A model generated the notes under the pieces. That model was not told the origin of the DNA, made no database searches, and saw only the letters and a program-made list of their open reading frames with translations. The position numbers were made by a program, and so were the translations under genes. A DNA stretch of 64,000 nucleotides from Toxonevra muliebris (lineage: Eukaryota; Arthropoda; Insecta; Diptera; Pallopteridae). The DNA is taken from contig OY829328.1 of assembly GCA_963691655.1 (NCBI GenBank), positions 70,932,400-70,996,399 of the forward strand, in the 5' to 3' direction. Within the stretch, counting starts at the first letter, position 1. Every line of letters begins with the position of its first letter. Below, piece after piece: positions 25,541 to 36,060 of this stretch.

Positions 25541-27526
25541 AGAGAGCTAGTGATACAGTGATTAATGATGTGCGTCAGAGAGCTGAGAATATAGCATTAC
25601 CATCTTTTCCGAAAGCATTCGATTCAATTGATTGATGGATTGGTTTTTTAAATTTTCAGTTTTAAAATGGACCCACGCTTTTTCGTAGCAACAACAGTCA
25701 ACAATTTTGGCTAATTTGATTGCACAACTTCTACATAGTTTGAGTACCAAAGCATTACTGATAAAAAAAATTTGATAATTATTTTAGAGTGGAATATATT
25801 TATTTCACCTTCAACAAAACTTAAATAAATATATGCAAATTAAACTTATTGAATTTACATTTGTATTCAATCCAAAATAAAAAGCAAAAAATTCAACGAA
25901 AAAAAAAACACCACATCGATTTTATCAAACCACTTGAATTTCACACCAACGAACTAACAAACGCTCAACGTGGTCGAACTAAATATAATAAAAAAATCTC
26001 AAGCAAAACAAAAAAAAAATTTTTTACATGCAGCAAAAAGAATTCTAAAGTGCGCTTTGGACGCAGCGCTTCTTTTCCAGCATATACTCCCAATCGCTTT
26101 TCCCCGGTAAATTCCTCATGCTGCTGATGCTGCTGCTATTGCTCGCGACTGCCACAAGGGAAACTCAGTCAATAGCTATAGCAGCTACTCCTTTTACTTT
26201 GCTTCGTACATTTACTACAACGATGCTAAATGTCAATGTGACAAATGCAGCCTGTAATACAACAAGAACAAAAATAATAAAGGCAGCAGCAGTAACAACA
26301 ACCAGCATCAATGAACATTTTTCAAATGGCAAATGGAAACGGAAATACTCACTCACTTCAACTTACTTCGGCGACGAGAGTTGATACTGCATATATATGT
26401 GTGAATGTGTGACTGTGCATGCTATTGCCTGATGTGCACCACGCCTAGCTTACAACACACACACACACATACACACACAAATACAATTCTCAGTTCTCAG
26501 TTCAGTGTTCTGCCGCCCCTAGTGTTAAATGTGAGAAATGAGGTGTCAAAACTTTACACCAAATATTTGCTTTAAGCAAACTATGTAACCATGCAAAAAG
26601 TTACCTACGTATGTACAATAAAAACTAGAAAAAAGAACTCAGACAAATGTAACACTTTAAATGCACTGTAACAAAAACAAAGAGGGAAGTGAATATGTAC
26701 CTATGTATGTAAGTAAAGTATGTATTTGTAAAAGAGTAGCATCTAAAACAAAGTGTTTAGTTACTTACTGTACGTGTAGTAAAAAGCTAATGTGTAAAAA
26801 ACTCAATTTAAAAACATAAAATTTCAAATAAATTAAATTATTATACTTTATATGTGTGTGTGTGTGTAAGTTGCTGTCAGTGCCATATACACACGTGCAT
26901 CCCAGTAGGCATTTGAGGGTGTGATTTTAATGCATTAGTGTGTACTTGTACCCGTATATTGTATGATTGTCCTTTTCATTTACGAAAGTATATATTTTTT
27001 AAAATTTTTGCATAGATAGAAATTAAGCAGTTTTAAGCATTAAATGGAAGTCAAGGAACTTGATTTTTGTTATAAATTTAGATGTGAATTATGCCATTGA
27101 GTCTAATGTGTTAAAGGAATAGACTAAAAATTAATAATCTTCCTCATCTTCAACTATATGATCCAAATAATAGAGCATGTGAGTATTTATTATAATAATA
27201 ATGAAAGACGAGAATATCTATAAAGCCTGAAAACCGAGATATCTCAGCAAAACCCAATTATCTGTTAGACTGACATTTTGGTTTGAAAAACTGAGTAGTA
27301 AAAATTAATAGGATAATTGAGAATATAACCACACATTCGTAGAGCACACGATTCTATAATATACAAATACGATACGATCATATGAGAGGCTGAGAAGAAA
27401 AGTGGTATAACTTCTACGTTCAGAAAAAAATGGAATAATTTTACTTCAAAGCAAAAGCAAAACGAAATATGTTCAGAGCAAAAATGAAACGAAATATATT
27501 CAGAGCAAAAACCGACTAAATGACTA
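25541..27526. other. Non-coding stretch with CA repeats
   Basis: No gene is recognised. CA-rich microsatellites lie near 26455-26480, and a (TG)n run near 26851-26868. The open frames at 25849-26127, 26118-26384 and 26165-26356 overlap each other in different frames and strands. They lack known domains and mostly reflect CTG/CAG-like words. The stretch from about 26500 to 27520 shows nothing recognisable. Confidence 0.45.
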
Positions 27527-27694
27527 TGCTGTTCTTGCTTTGAAAGAATTGTTATACCATTTTTGTTCTTACTTTTATGGCGTTTCATTTTCACTCTAAA
27601 CCGTATTACTTATGCCATTCTTGCACTGACATTAAATTATTTCACTTTTGCTCTTATATAAATTTTTGCCCGCTTTTCCTCTCAGCCTGTCATA
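27527..27694. repeat. Dispersed 167-bp repeat, copy 2
   Basis: Same orientation as, and nearly identical to, 19038-19204. The maT transposon begins only about ten bases after its end, but the repeat is not part of that transposon, since the first copy has no transposon beside it. Just upstream (27420-27520) are related words (TTCAGAGCAAAAATGAAACG), hinting that the repeat belongs to a larger degenerate array. Confidence 0.8.
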
Positions 27695-27703
27695 TAACAT
27701 ATA

Positions 27704-28997
27704 CAGGGTGACAATTGTAAAGTGACGCAAGTTTAATACTCTGCAGCAAGCTTTGCCATTTACCGTTACTTTAATTTAAAAAGCAAATTCATTCATCATT
27801 GGCTTTGCTTTTAATTTCATTTGAATTTTTGTTATTACATTTTGAAATTTCCATAAAAATGGACAAGGAAAATATTCGTCGTGAAATTATAAAATTTCAT
27901 TTGGCAAATTATAGTAGCCGTCAAATTGCAAAGGCTTTAAATTTGTCAAGTCGTACGGTAGACCGAGCTATTATTCGATATAATGAAACTGAGGTTTTTG
28001 GAGATAGAGACCGGGGAAAATTTTCAACAGTTGCTACTACTGGTTTAACAGAAAAAATTCATAAACGAATCAAGCGAAATCCAAGGCGCTCAATGAGAAA
28101 AATCGCTAAGGAAGTGGGAGTAAACCGTGAAACAGTGCGAATCATTGCAAAATCAAAGCTTAATCTTAAGCCGTACAAGCTCCGTAAAGCTCAAGATCTG
28201 ACACAAAAAAAGAAAGATTTGCGATTGCAAAGATGCAAGGCGTTGCTACGCTCCTCCGTGTTAAAAAATGTTGAAAATATCTTGTTTACAGATGAAAAAA
28301 TTTTCACGGTTGAACAACATTTCAATGCGCAAAATGACCGAATGTGGCTAACATCATCATCGCAACAAAATAGGACTGTTGGCCGAGTTCAAAAGCCAGC
28401 TTCCGTTATGGTATGGGCTGGAGTTTCCGCTAATGCCAGAACCCCTCTAATATTCGTTGAAGAGGGTGTTAAAATTGACCAGGTTGTTTATCGGAGCATT
28501 TTAAATGAACATGTTCTTCCCTGGGCCCAAGATACATTTGGAAATGAAAACTGGACTTTCCAGCAAGATTCTGCACCTTCCCACATGGCAAAATTAACGC
28601 AAACATGGATAAAAGACAATTTTACTGGATTCATAACATCTCAAGAATGGCCACCATACTCCCCAGACTTGAATCCAATGGACTACTCTATTTGGAGTAT
28701 TTTAGAGAGTAAGGCTTGTGCATCTCAACACCACAGACTGGAGTCGCTGACAAATTCATTAGAGAAAGCCTGGACTGAAATTGATCAGGAAGTCCTGCGG
28801 CGAACAGTCCTACGATTTCCGGATCGATTGAAGGCATGTGGAGGTTATATTGAATGAGGTGGTTATATTGAATGAGGTGGGGTTCAAATGAATGCTTATA
28901 TATTCAGCAATGTTAACACTTAATTGTACTTAATGGAAGTACGTCCTTTTAAAAATATCTGCTGAAATGTGTGCGTCACTTTACGATTGTCATCCTG
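27704..28997 (+). mobile_element. Complete maT-type (DD37D) mariner transposon, copy 1
   Basis: A 1294-bp cut-and-paste DNA transposon. The left end CAGGGTGACAATTGTAAAG and the inverse of the right end CAGGATGACAATCGTAAAG match in 24 of the first 26 positions and are flanked by TA at 27702-27703 and 28998-28999, the usual Tc1/mariner target. It encloses one uninterrupted transposase gene. A second complete copy lies at 46997-48284 in inverse orientation, which confirms both ends. Intact ends and an open frame suggest recent mobility. Confidence 0.95.
27859..28857 (+). CDS. Transposase, DD37D maT-like, 332 aa, intact
   Basis: Catalyses excision and integration of its own element at TA sites. 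The start chosen is the ATG at 27859 (MDKENIRREI); the open frame runs 20 codons further upstream but only from a non-ATG triplet. Residues 1-110 hold two helix-turn-helix-like segments (SSRQIAKALNLSSRTVDRAI and RSMRKIAKEVGVNRETVRII) separated by a basic linker. The catalytic domain has Asp145 in LFTDEK, Asp237 in QQDSAPSH and Asp275 in SPDLNPMDYSIW, with 37 residues between the last two, hence DD37D. Length is normal for the family. The last codons differ from copy 2: a small deletion plus an 18-bp tandem duplication at 28843-28878 give a C-terminus ACGGYIE in place of ACVQAKGDYIE. Whether this affects activity is unknown. Confidence 0.93.
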   Translation: MDKENIRREIIKFHLANYSSRQIAKALNLSSRTVDRAIIRYNETEVFGDRDRGKFSTVATTGLTEKIHKRIKRNPRRSMRKIAKEVGVNRETVRIIAKSKLNLKPYKLRKAQDLTQKKKDLRLQRCKALLRSSVLKNVENILFTDEKIFTVEQHFNAQNDRMWLTSSSQQNRTVGRVQKPASVMVWAGVSANARTPLIFVEEGVKIDQVVYRSILNEHVLPWAQDTFGNENWTFQQDSAPSHMAKLTQTWIKDNFTGFITSQEWPPYSPDLNPMDYSIWSILESKACASQHHRLESLTNSLEKAWTEIDQEVLRRTVLRFPDRLKACGGYIE

Positions 28998-28999
28998 TA

Positions 29000-30365
29000 G
29001 ACAAGTCCTTATCGTCAGCTATCTGCATATGTTATATCTAGGCTCAAAAAGTGAGCCACATTCATTGGGTGTGTCCACAGTGATGTCGTCATCAGTGGCA
29101 GTACGTCCATATAAGCCCAAAAGCGCGCGCTTGCCTAAGAATTGGTAACTGAAAATTTGTATATGTACTTACAAAATTACTACCTTTATTTCAACTGAAA
29201 GAATAATTTTCTTTTCAAATTTTTTATTTGTATTACCCTGTTTTTCAATAGCTCGTATATGTACTAATAAAAAATTAAATGTAGATTATATAGAATACAC
29301 ACAAGCATTCACGCTATCGCAGTTTATCAAGTTCGCTTTTACGTGGCTTTTAAAATTTAAAAATGTATGTTTTCATAACATGCTATCTCGCTTATTCTAA
29401 TTGGAAGTTCAATAGCTTTTTCAGTATGTGCAGTTCCAAAAAAAGTAGCAGCATACCAATTTTCTACTACTATGTATGATTTTATATAAAACTTAAAAGC
29501 TGGCTTTCAGTTTTTGTTTGCCATTTGGAAAGTATTTGCTCCACTTTCTTTTACTCCTATATTTTTGCGCCATTAGATTTTAGCAGATTTTCGAACCGGT
29601 TGAATTTGGGTTCGTGTTCAGATTCAGGTTTAAGCAAAAAAAAAACGTGTGTTCCGGTTCAGGTTCAAATAAAAATGAAGCAAACCAAGGTTTTTCAAAT
29701 AATAGTTTTACTTATTTACATACATACATCAATACATTTAGTTGCTTTGCAATTTGCATTTTTTCATTCCGTTGACATTTTTCTTATATTTGATAATTTG
29801 CATTTGTATTAAGAGAAATTATCGTTTAGTTTAAAAAAATAGTATATCTCTCAACGATTTTAGTCCAAAAATTTCCTTTCTACGTTCACCTCCTGAATTT
29901 ATATGCTCATTTTGTATTTTTAATGTTAATATTTTAGCACGTCGAAAAACGTTGGTAAAGCCCAGACAGAGCTTCCATTTTCCTTCTTCAATGCTACAAT
30001 CGGGATCTAGAACATTCCATCCTTATTGCCAATTTTAGCCTTTTTGGTTTGGTAGAAAAAAATTCACTGGGCTTGCCTCATCAGTAAATGCTAGGCACGT
30101 CACTGGTTATCATGTCAGTAGGGTTTTGTGGGCGGCTAAAGAGGTGCGTCGTGTCATGTGAACTTAGACCATATAATGGGCATACATTTACGAATACCTT
30201 GTCAATCAGATAGCAGTTCCAGCCAGTTGTCATTGCATTAGAGTACATTTTGTGTTACTTGAACGCTGCTTCTCTTCTTTTACTATCGGCGGCGGCTTAC
30301 CATTTAGAACACGATTAGGCTGACGATTGTGTGTCGCTGATGAAACCGATTCATAGTGAAAATTC
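29000..30365. other. No gene recognised
   Basis: AT-rich sequence with no repeat that I could define. An open frame at 29525-29812 has no known domain. The part from about 29940 to 30360 is less AT-rich and may be unrecognised transposon debris joining the LINE fragment that follows. Confidence 0.35.
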
Positions 30366-30608
30366 TTAAAAGCGGCAACGTAGGCCTGTCGCTAAAACGA
30401 GGTTGGACCCGTGAATCTTTTTAAGTCTTCGCTGTGTGTTATAAATGGTTCTGTGAAGAGTTGGTGTATCTGTCAATGATCGGTGCCCATTCTGGTAGCA
30501 TGCCGAATGGAACTGTTTTTTGAGCAGAAGGTTGTGCTCATTCACCTTAAGCAGTAGTGTTTTATCGTGAAGATGATCTTCGTGAGTCATAAGATGACAT
30601 CCCGTCAC
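30366..30608 (-). pseudogene. Fragment of a non-LTR retrotransposon, region after the RT
   Basis: The peptide TGCHLMTHEDHLHDKTLLLK with the following VNEHNLLLKKQFHSACYQNG has the pattern seen just C-terminal to the RT in jockey/CR1-type insect LINEs: a TGC motif, then HLH(D/E)ET, then a leucine-rich stretch with KQF. Only about 80 residues survive, without the RT core. It lies directly beside the mariner element at 30867 but in a separate frame context. Attribution rests on this short motif alone. Confidence 0.55.
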
Positions 30609-30866
30609 AATGAGATTGAGTCACGATTATGAGTGGGGATCCTACTGGGGCAACATAATGTATAATTCAGTGCCCTACCGCCTTTTAAGTAGTCAGAAGG
30701 GTCTCTTTTTCTTTGCCCCAAATTCTTGCCACCAAAGATTTTATTACTTTATTTCTCTAGGCAGTTTCAGACGTTGGTGGCGTGTGCCGAGAAAGTGAGA
30801 AGATTGATGAAGCTGACACCCATAATTTTTGGAAATTTCACCGTAGGAATCTGTCTAACTTCTATA

Positions 30867-32131
30867 TAAACTCGTATTTTTTTTTTTGTAATTTGGACAT
30901 TTATTGTGAAAAAGTGTTTATAAATTTATTCTTTAAAGTATTGTCCATCGTTAGCCACAACCTTTTCCCATCTTTCTGGTAGCATACTGATTCCGTGTCG
31001 AAAGAACTCCTCATCTTTTGAGGATATCCTCGATTCGACCCATTTTTTGAGTTCTTCGAAAGAACGGAAGTACTGTTCAGCCAGGCCATGTGTCATCGAT
31101 CGGAACAAGTGGTAATCAGAGGGAGCAATGTCTGGAGAATACGGCGGGTGGGGTAGCACTTCCCATTTCAGCGTTTCCAAGTATGTTTTTACGTGCCTTG
31201 CAACATGCGCCGAGCATTGTCGTGCTGAAGAATAACTTCGTCGTGCCTATTCTCATATTCTGGCCTCTTATCCTTTAATGCTCGGCTCAAACGCATCAAT
31301 TGTAGTCGGTAGCGGTCGCCAGTGATCGTTTCATTCGGTTTCAACAGCTCATAATACACGACACTTTTCATATCCCACCAAATACACAGCATGAGTTTGG
31401 ATCCATGAATGTTCGGCTTTGCCATTGATGTTGATGCATGTCCGGGCGGTCCCCATGATTTTTTACGCTTTGGGTTATCGTAACGTATCTAATTTGCATC
31501 GCCAGTCACAATACGATGCAGAAAACCCTTTCTTTTCTGTCGTTCAATCAGCAGTTCACATGTGAAAAATCGTCGTTCGACGTCTCTCGGCTTCAATTCA
31601 TACGGTACCCAATTTCCTTGCTTTTGAATCATTCCCAATGCTTTTAATCGTTTAGAAATGGTTGATTGATCAACTCCTAAAGATTCTGCAAGTTCTTGTT
31701 GCGTTTGACATGAATCTTCTTCGAGTAATGCCTTCAATTCTTCATCTTCGAACTTTTTCGGGCCGCCTGAACGTTCCCTGTCTTCAACATTAAAATCACC
31801 ACTTTTGAAACGGGCATACCACACCTGACACATTCTGACGTCTATAGCACAGTCAGGATAAGCTACAGTGAGTAAACGATGTGCTTCAGTTGCGTTTTTC
31901 TTTAAATGGAAGAAGCAAATTAAAACTTCCCGCAAATGTTGTTTTGTTGGCACAAAATTCGACATTTTCAGCTATAGTAAAACACTTTTGAAAAATTATG
32001 AAAATTATTTGACAGATCAATTCCTATAGTTTTTTTGGCACTCTTCAATATAGAATAGATATAGAATAGCTGCCAATGTTAAAAAAATGGCGCGTATGAT
32101 AGATATGAAGTTAGTCACAATTACGAGTTTA
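30867..32131 (-). mobile_element. DD34D mariner transposon, inactive copy
   Basis: About 1265 bp. The ends share TAAACTCGTA in inverted orientation and are flanked by TA (30865-30866 and 32132-32133). Beyond these ten bases the termini have diverged; the left has a T-run insertion. The element encloses a defective transposase gene on the minus strand. The size is typical of mariner. Confidence 0.8.
30926..31965 (-). pseudogene. Mariner transposase (DD34D) with stop and frameshift
   Basis: Starts with ATG at 31965. The N-terminal half binds the element ends: a first HTH near the start and a second in QQELAESLGVDQSTISKRLKALGM, then the WVPYEL and RDVERRF motifs of mariner. The first catalytic Asp is in VTGDAN, but the normal Glu-Lys-Trp after it is changed, and the Trp codon is a TAG stop at 31489. 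The second Asp is in LQHDNAR, followed at once by a one-base deletion near 31214. The frame then resumes at TLKWEVLPHPPYSPDIAPSD, which holds the third Asp. Only two lesions and few other changes suggest recent death. Protein length would be about 345 residues, normal for mariner. Confidence 0.9.
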
Positions 32132-32232
32132 TACATTCATACTCCCAATACTCTATAGCTGGATCATCTAATTGCTTTAGAGTGGCCATTATTATGCCAC
32201 CTTTGCATTTTTAATGGCTGTAGACATCATTT

Positions 32233-33256
32233 GTGATGCGAAAGTGGTTATCATTTATTATTGCTGGAGTGCCGCAGGGCTCGGTCCTCTCCCCAACCCT
32301 TTTCCTTATCTTTATCAATGACTTTCTGTCATTGACTAGGAATTCCATTCACTCCTTTGCAGATGACAGCACCATTTGTCATTCATACACCTGCTCAAAA
32401 CGCCCTAACTCTTTGGAGATTGAGAGTAAACGGTATGCTATGAATGGCTCACTCAATAATGATCTCCAATCAATCTGTGAGTGGAGTCTCACGAACAGAG
32501 TTGAATTCAACGCGCGTAAGGCCCAATGTTGTTTGTTATCTCACAAACGAGTGGCCCAATCCTCTGTTAACCACCTGGTTATGGGTGGGGTGATTATTGC
32601 GGAGTCAGAAACTTTTGATGTCCTGGGCATGTCCATCCAATGTGACGTTCGTTGGAATAATCATATTTTTGATGTGTCGAAAGAAGCAGCCAAATGCCTC
32701 GGCTTTCTAAAGCGGTGTTAGAAATACTTCACTCTGTCTGATCTGATCAAAATTTATATTCCATTTTCGCACCTATGGGCAGGAGCTTCACGAACGCAAC
32801 TAGAGTTCCTGGATCGTATTCAACATCGGGCGATAAAGCTAATAGGAGACAGTAGGGTTTCCAGCTCTATTGACTCCTTGGAACACCGTAGAAACGTGGC
32901 TTGTGTGACTCTGTTCTACCGGTATTTTCATGGTAAATGCTCCGCGCTGAGATACGGAATTTGATTCCACCAGTTCATGTGTTCACCAGAACTACTCGTG
33001 GATATGGTACCCCAACGCACTACCAATTACAGAGATAGTTCTTTTCTCTGCCGTACCGCGCGTATCTGGAATAAGCTTCCTGCAACCGTTTTTCCTGACT
33101 TTTACGACATTTCCAAATTTAAAACAAACGTTCACAACTTTTTCTCCCTCTTTCCTCCTACCACTAATCTATCTTCATTCCTCAATCAACGCAATGCTTT
33201 GCATTCATAGGGGTACCCCCTGAATGTTGATTGCTTAAATAAAAAAAAAATAAAAA
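32233..33256 (+). pseudogene. 5'-truncated non-LTR retrotransposon with RT fragment and A-rich tail
   Basis: In the same direction as sm. The sequence begins inside the RT: AGVPQGSVLSPTLFLIFIND, the catalytic box SFADDSTICHS, then thumb motifs (ETFDVLGMSIQCDVRWNNHI, KEAAKCLGFLKRC). A stop at 32719 is followed by in-frame remains (FLDRIQHRAIKLIGD) and a further stop or shift near 32960. The C-terminus TARIWNKLPATVFPD at about 33050-33100 is typical of insect LINEs. The end is A-rich (AAATAAAAAAAAAATAAAAAAA, about 33236-33258), consistent with a retroposed 3' tail. It is a dead fragment. Clade uncertain. Confidence 0.85.
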
Positions 33257-33259
33257 AAT

Positions 33260-34870
33260 CACGTGACTATCATCGCAGACGCAGCTCCATTTATGGGAAC
33301 TAATCACGTTTTTCTAGTAGAAGACATCGAAATTTGACGAGTACTCAAACAAGAAGATATAATCAAGAAACAAGATTTCTTTTGCAATCACAAGCCAAAA
33401 CTATAACCAGAAAATGTATACATTCTGTATTGGCCTAAAAAAACAGTTTGTTTGTATTGCCTGATGTTCTGGCTGGACACTGTGGGCTTAGAGAATACCT
33501 TCAAGTATACAGTACTGAACTAACTTCCATCTGAAATTCTTAAATTTTTGAGGGAGGTGGAGTGGAATGAAGTGCTCTAGGCAGACTAGGCCAGATAGAG
33601 AAAACGGGCGAGCAATCGATTTTATAATTATCACTTGTATTACTCTAGAAATCTTAACTGTTCTCTAAGACATGTACACTGTCTGAAATTTAAATTTTTC
33701 AAACTAAAAATACTCTTAGGAAAACTTTGAATTAAAGCTGTAAAGGTAAAATTTCTATGAAAAATCGGTAAATTTTTCAAAAATATTCAGTAATCAAAAG
33801 ATAAGGAAAAAAAACTGTAAGGTTCTTGGCAACAACCTTTTTTAAAAAAAGATACGCCAATAGCATTTCTTAAAAATTTTGCTATTCAAAGCTGAAAAAA
33901 CGAACTGTTGTGCCTAAAATGCATGCATACAGTTGTGGGCTGAAAATCGGTATGGTTTTTTTGACTTATTTTTTAAAAGATGAAGAGCAAAAAATCCGTT
34001 AAGAGAACTTTCAGCTTAGAGTAACTTACTTAAAAAACTCATCAATCTATCCTGTCATTTCTACTTAGGAGTCGTTCACATATTACCTAACGCAATTTTT
34101 GACCCATATTGACCCCTCCCCCTCCTGGTCGTAACTTATCGTAACAAATTCAAGCTTTTCGCCGATAAACCACAAAAGTTTTACACCGATGGAATTATGA
34201 AGCTACCGGAAAAATGGCAAAAGATCATAGATAATAAAAGTCAATATGTAATTGATTAAAATTGATTCTTAATAAAGAATATTTTCGTTCAAACATTGAA
34301 AAACAAAAACCAAAAATTCTTTTTATATGACTCAATATTTAAAATACAATATTTTTCTGATATCCTTACATATTTTAATAATCAAGAATAATGATTTTAT
34401 TTACAAATGAAATAAAAATTACTCATACGTCACGTATTCCTAGCATACACCTCTGTTTAAGTTTAAAATATTTAATATACAACCTGAAGATAAAAATTGG
34501 AATTTTTTATTGAATTCACTTTATTTTTATATGCAAGTTAAACTTTTTTTATAACAAAATATTTTATAAGTATTTTTTTTTTTTTGGTTTTGCTCAGCCA
34601 CACAGTCGAAAGAGATACTTACAATAAAACTGCATAACAACAAAGTTAAAAAATGTTATTTCAAAAGTTAACGAACAAAACAAAAGAAAAAATTATAAAA
34701 TAAAAAATCACCTCTTCTCTTTTCTACATGCATTTTAAAACTTTATACTCTTAAATTTATAGTTTCTATTTTATAGCACTTTTCAAAGTGTAAATAAATA
34801 TAAGGAATATAAAAGAAAGAGAAAAAAAGTTAAAACTTTATTTAATCCAAAATATATATGAATGATACAG
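33260..34870. other. No gene recognised
   Basis: AT-rich DNA leading up to the ribozyme repeat. No ORF of interest and no visible repeat structure. I looked for an earlier sm exon (the beginning of RRM3) and found none. Confidence 0.4.
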
Positions 34871-35319
34871 AAAATACTTTTTGCCCGTCTCTATATACAT
34901 TGTTGTTGTGATGACTACATTTGTTCATTAAGCCTGTTTATATATAACTTCAAATAACGAAATTGACATGAACTTAAGTCATGACTTTGAAAATTAACCT
35001 CTAGATTTAATTTTCATAGTCTCCTAAAAAACTATCATGAACTGATCGAATGGGGACCGTTCAGAAAAAATGACACCTAGAATCATTTTCTCACAAACAC
35101 ACACACTCTCCCATGTACTAGACTTTCAAATAACGAACTGTTATGCAGACTAGCTACAATGGGAAAAAAACAACAACATAAGTGTATAGAACGGTAGTGG
35201 TAGTTTCTTTCAATATCTCTATTCAGTGAAGATATTTGGAATCAAATCCGTAATTCTGGGTTATGATTTCAAATATTAGTAGCTTATATAGGATATTGAA
35301 AGATTAAGAACTATCACTA

Positions 35320-35368
35320 AGATCACTGATGAAGAATTGTGGCGGATTCCGAAACGGCCGTCTGATTT
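35320..35368 (+). ncRNA. Hammerhead ribozyme motif, copy A (stem II mismatch)
   Basis: Stem I strands AGATCA (35320-35325) and TGATTT (35363-35368) pair over 6 bp. The core CTGATGA is at 35326-35332. Stem II pairs AGAAT (35333-35337) with ATTCC (35346-35350) around the 8-base loop TGTGGCGG. GAAA is at 35351-35354. Stem III is the palindrome ACGGCCGT (35354-35361): 2 bp with a tetraloop as a monomer, 8 bp as a dimer. Cleavage is predicted after C35362 of GTC. The base pair next to the core (10.1-11.1), normally G-C, is here A opposite C, so activity is probably reduced. The intact copy at 42964-43012 has G at this place. Confidence 0.82.
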
Positions 35369-35805
35369 GCCCGTCTCTATATACATTGTTGTTGTGATGA
35401 CTACATTTGTTCATTAAGCCTGTTTATATATAACTTCAAATAACGAAATTGACATGAACTTAAGTCATGACTTTGAAAATTAACCTCTAGATTTAATTTT
35501 CATAGTCTCCTAAAAAACTATCATGAACTGATCGAATGGGGACCGTTCAGAAAAAATGACACCTAGAATCATTTTCTCACAAACACACACACTCTCCCAT
35601 GTACTAGACTTTCAAATAACGAACTGTTATGCAGACTAGCTACAATGGGAAAAAAACAACAACATAAGTGTATAGAACGGTAGTGGTAGTTTCTTTCAAT
35701 ATCTCTATTCAGTGAAGATATTTGGAATCAAATCCGTAATTCTGGGTTATGATTTCAAATATTAGTAGCTTATATAGGATATTGAAAGATTAAGAACTAT
35801 CACTA

Positions 35806-35854
35806 AGATCACTGATGAAGAATTGTGGCGGATTCCGAAACGGCCGTCTGATTT
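35806..35854 (+). ncRNA. Hammerhead ribozyme motif, copy B (stem II mismatch)
   Basis: Identical to copy A and exactly 486 bases downstream; cleavage is predicted after C35848. It carries the same A-C mismatch at the base of stem II, so the change existed before the two units were duplicated or retrotransposed. It is in the sense orientation of sm, about 200 bases before the exon at 36061, so it would be transcribed within the sm pre-mRNA. Confidence 0.82.
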
Positions 35855-36060
35855 GCCCGTCTCTATATACATTGTTGTTGTGATGACTACATTTGTTCAT
35901 TAAGCCTGTTTATATATAACTTCAAATAACGAAATTGACATGAACTTAAGTCATGACTTTGAAAATTAACCTCTAGATTTAATTTTCATAGTCTCCTAAA
36001 AAACTATCAATACTTTTTATTTTAATATTAAATATTACTTTTTGTTTCTTTTTTTTATAG

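Larger units (their letters stand above)
34883..36008 (+). mobile_element. Tandem 486-bp hammerhead-ribozyme repeat (retrozyme-like), dimeric insertion
   Basis: Two full 486-bp units and 154 bases of a third, apparently identical to each other; the phrase TTGCCCGTCTCTATATAC recurs at 34881, 35367 and 35853. The whole is flanked by the perfect 10-base duplication AATACTTTTT (34873-34882 and 36009-36018), so it arrived in one insertion event, as expected for retrotransposition. Each unit junction carries a hammerhead ribozyme motif. The left end lies 3-6 bases after the predicted cleavage position. The right end follows CCTAAAAAA about 155 bases after a cleavage position, and the inverted copy at 42815 stops at the same point. 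No protein is encoded. Retrozymes and Penelope-like elements with hammerheads are known in animals; assignment to this class is my inference. Confidence 0.85.

Noticed and set aside
26118..26384. Open frame starting with a leucine-rich, signal-peptide-like stretch
   Set aside because: The leucines come from CTG/TTG words next to a microsatellite. An antisense frame overlaps it, and no mature domain follows.
27799..27858. Longer N-terminus for the maT transposase (hydrophobic leader)
   Set aside because: The upstream codons begin at a non-ATG triplet and read like AT-rich leader sequence. The ATG at 27859 begins the normal DNA-binding domain. The same holds for copy 2.
34883..36008. Ordinary satellite or CRISPR-like array
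   Set aside because: There are only 2.3 long units, with no spacers. A perfect 10-bp target duplication frames the whole, and a ribozyme motif lies at each junction, so a mobile element explains it better.
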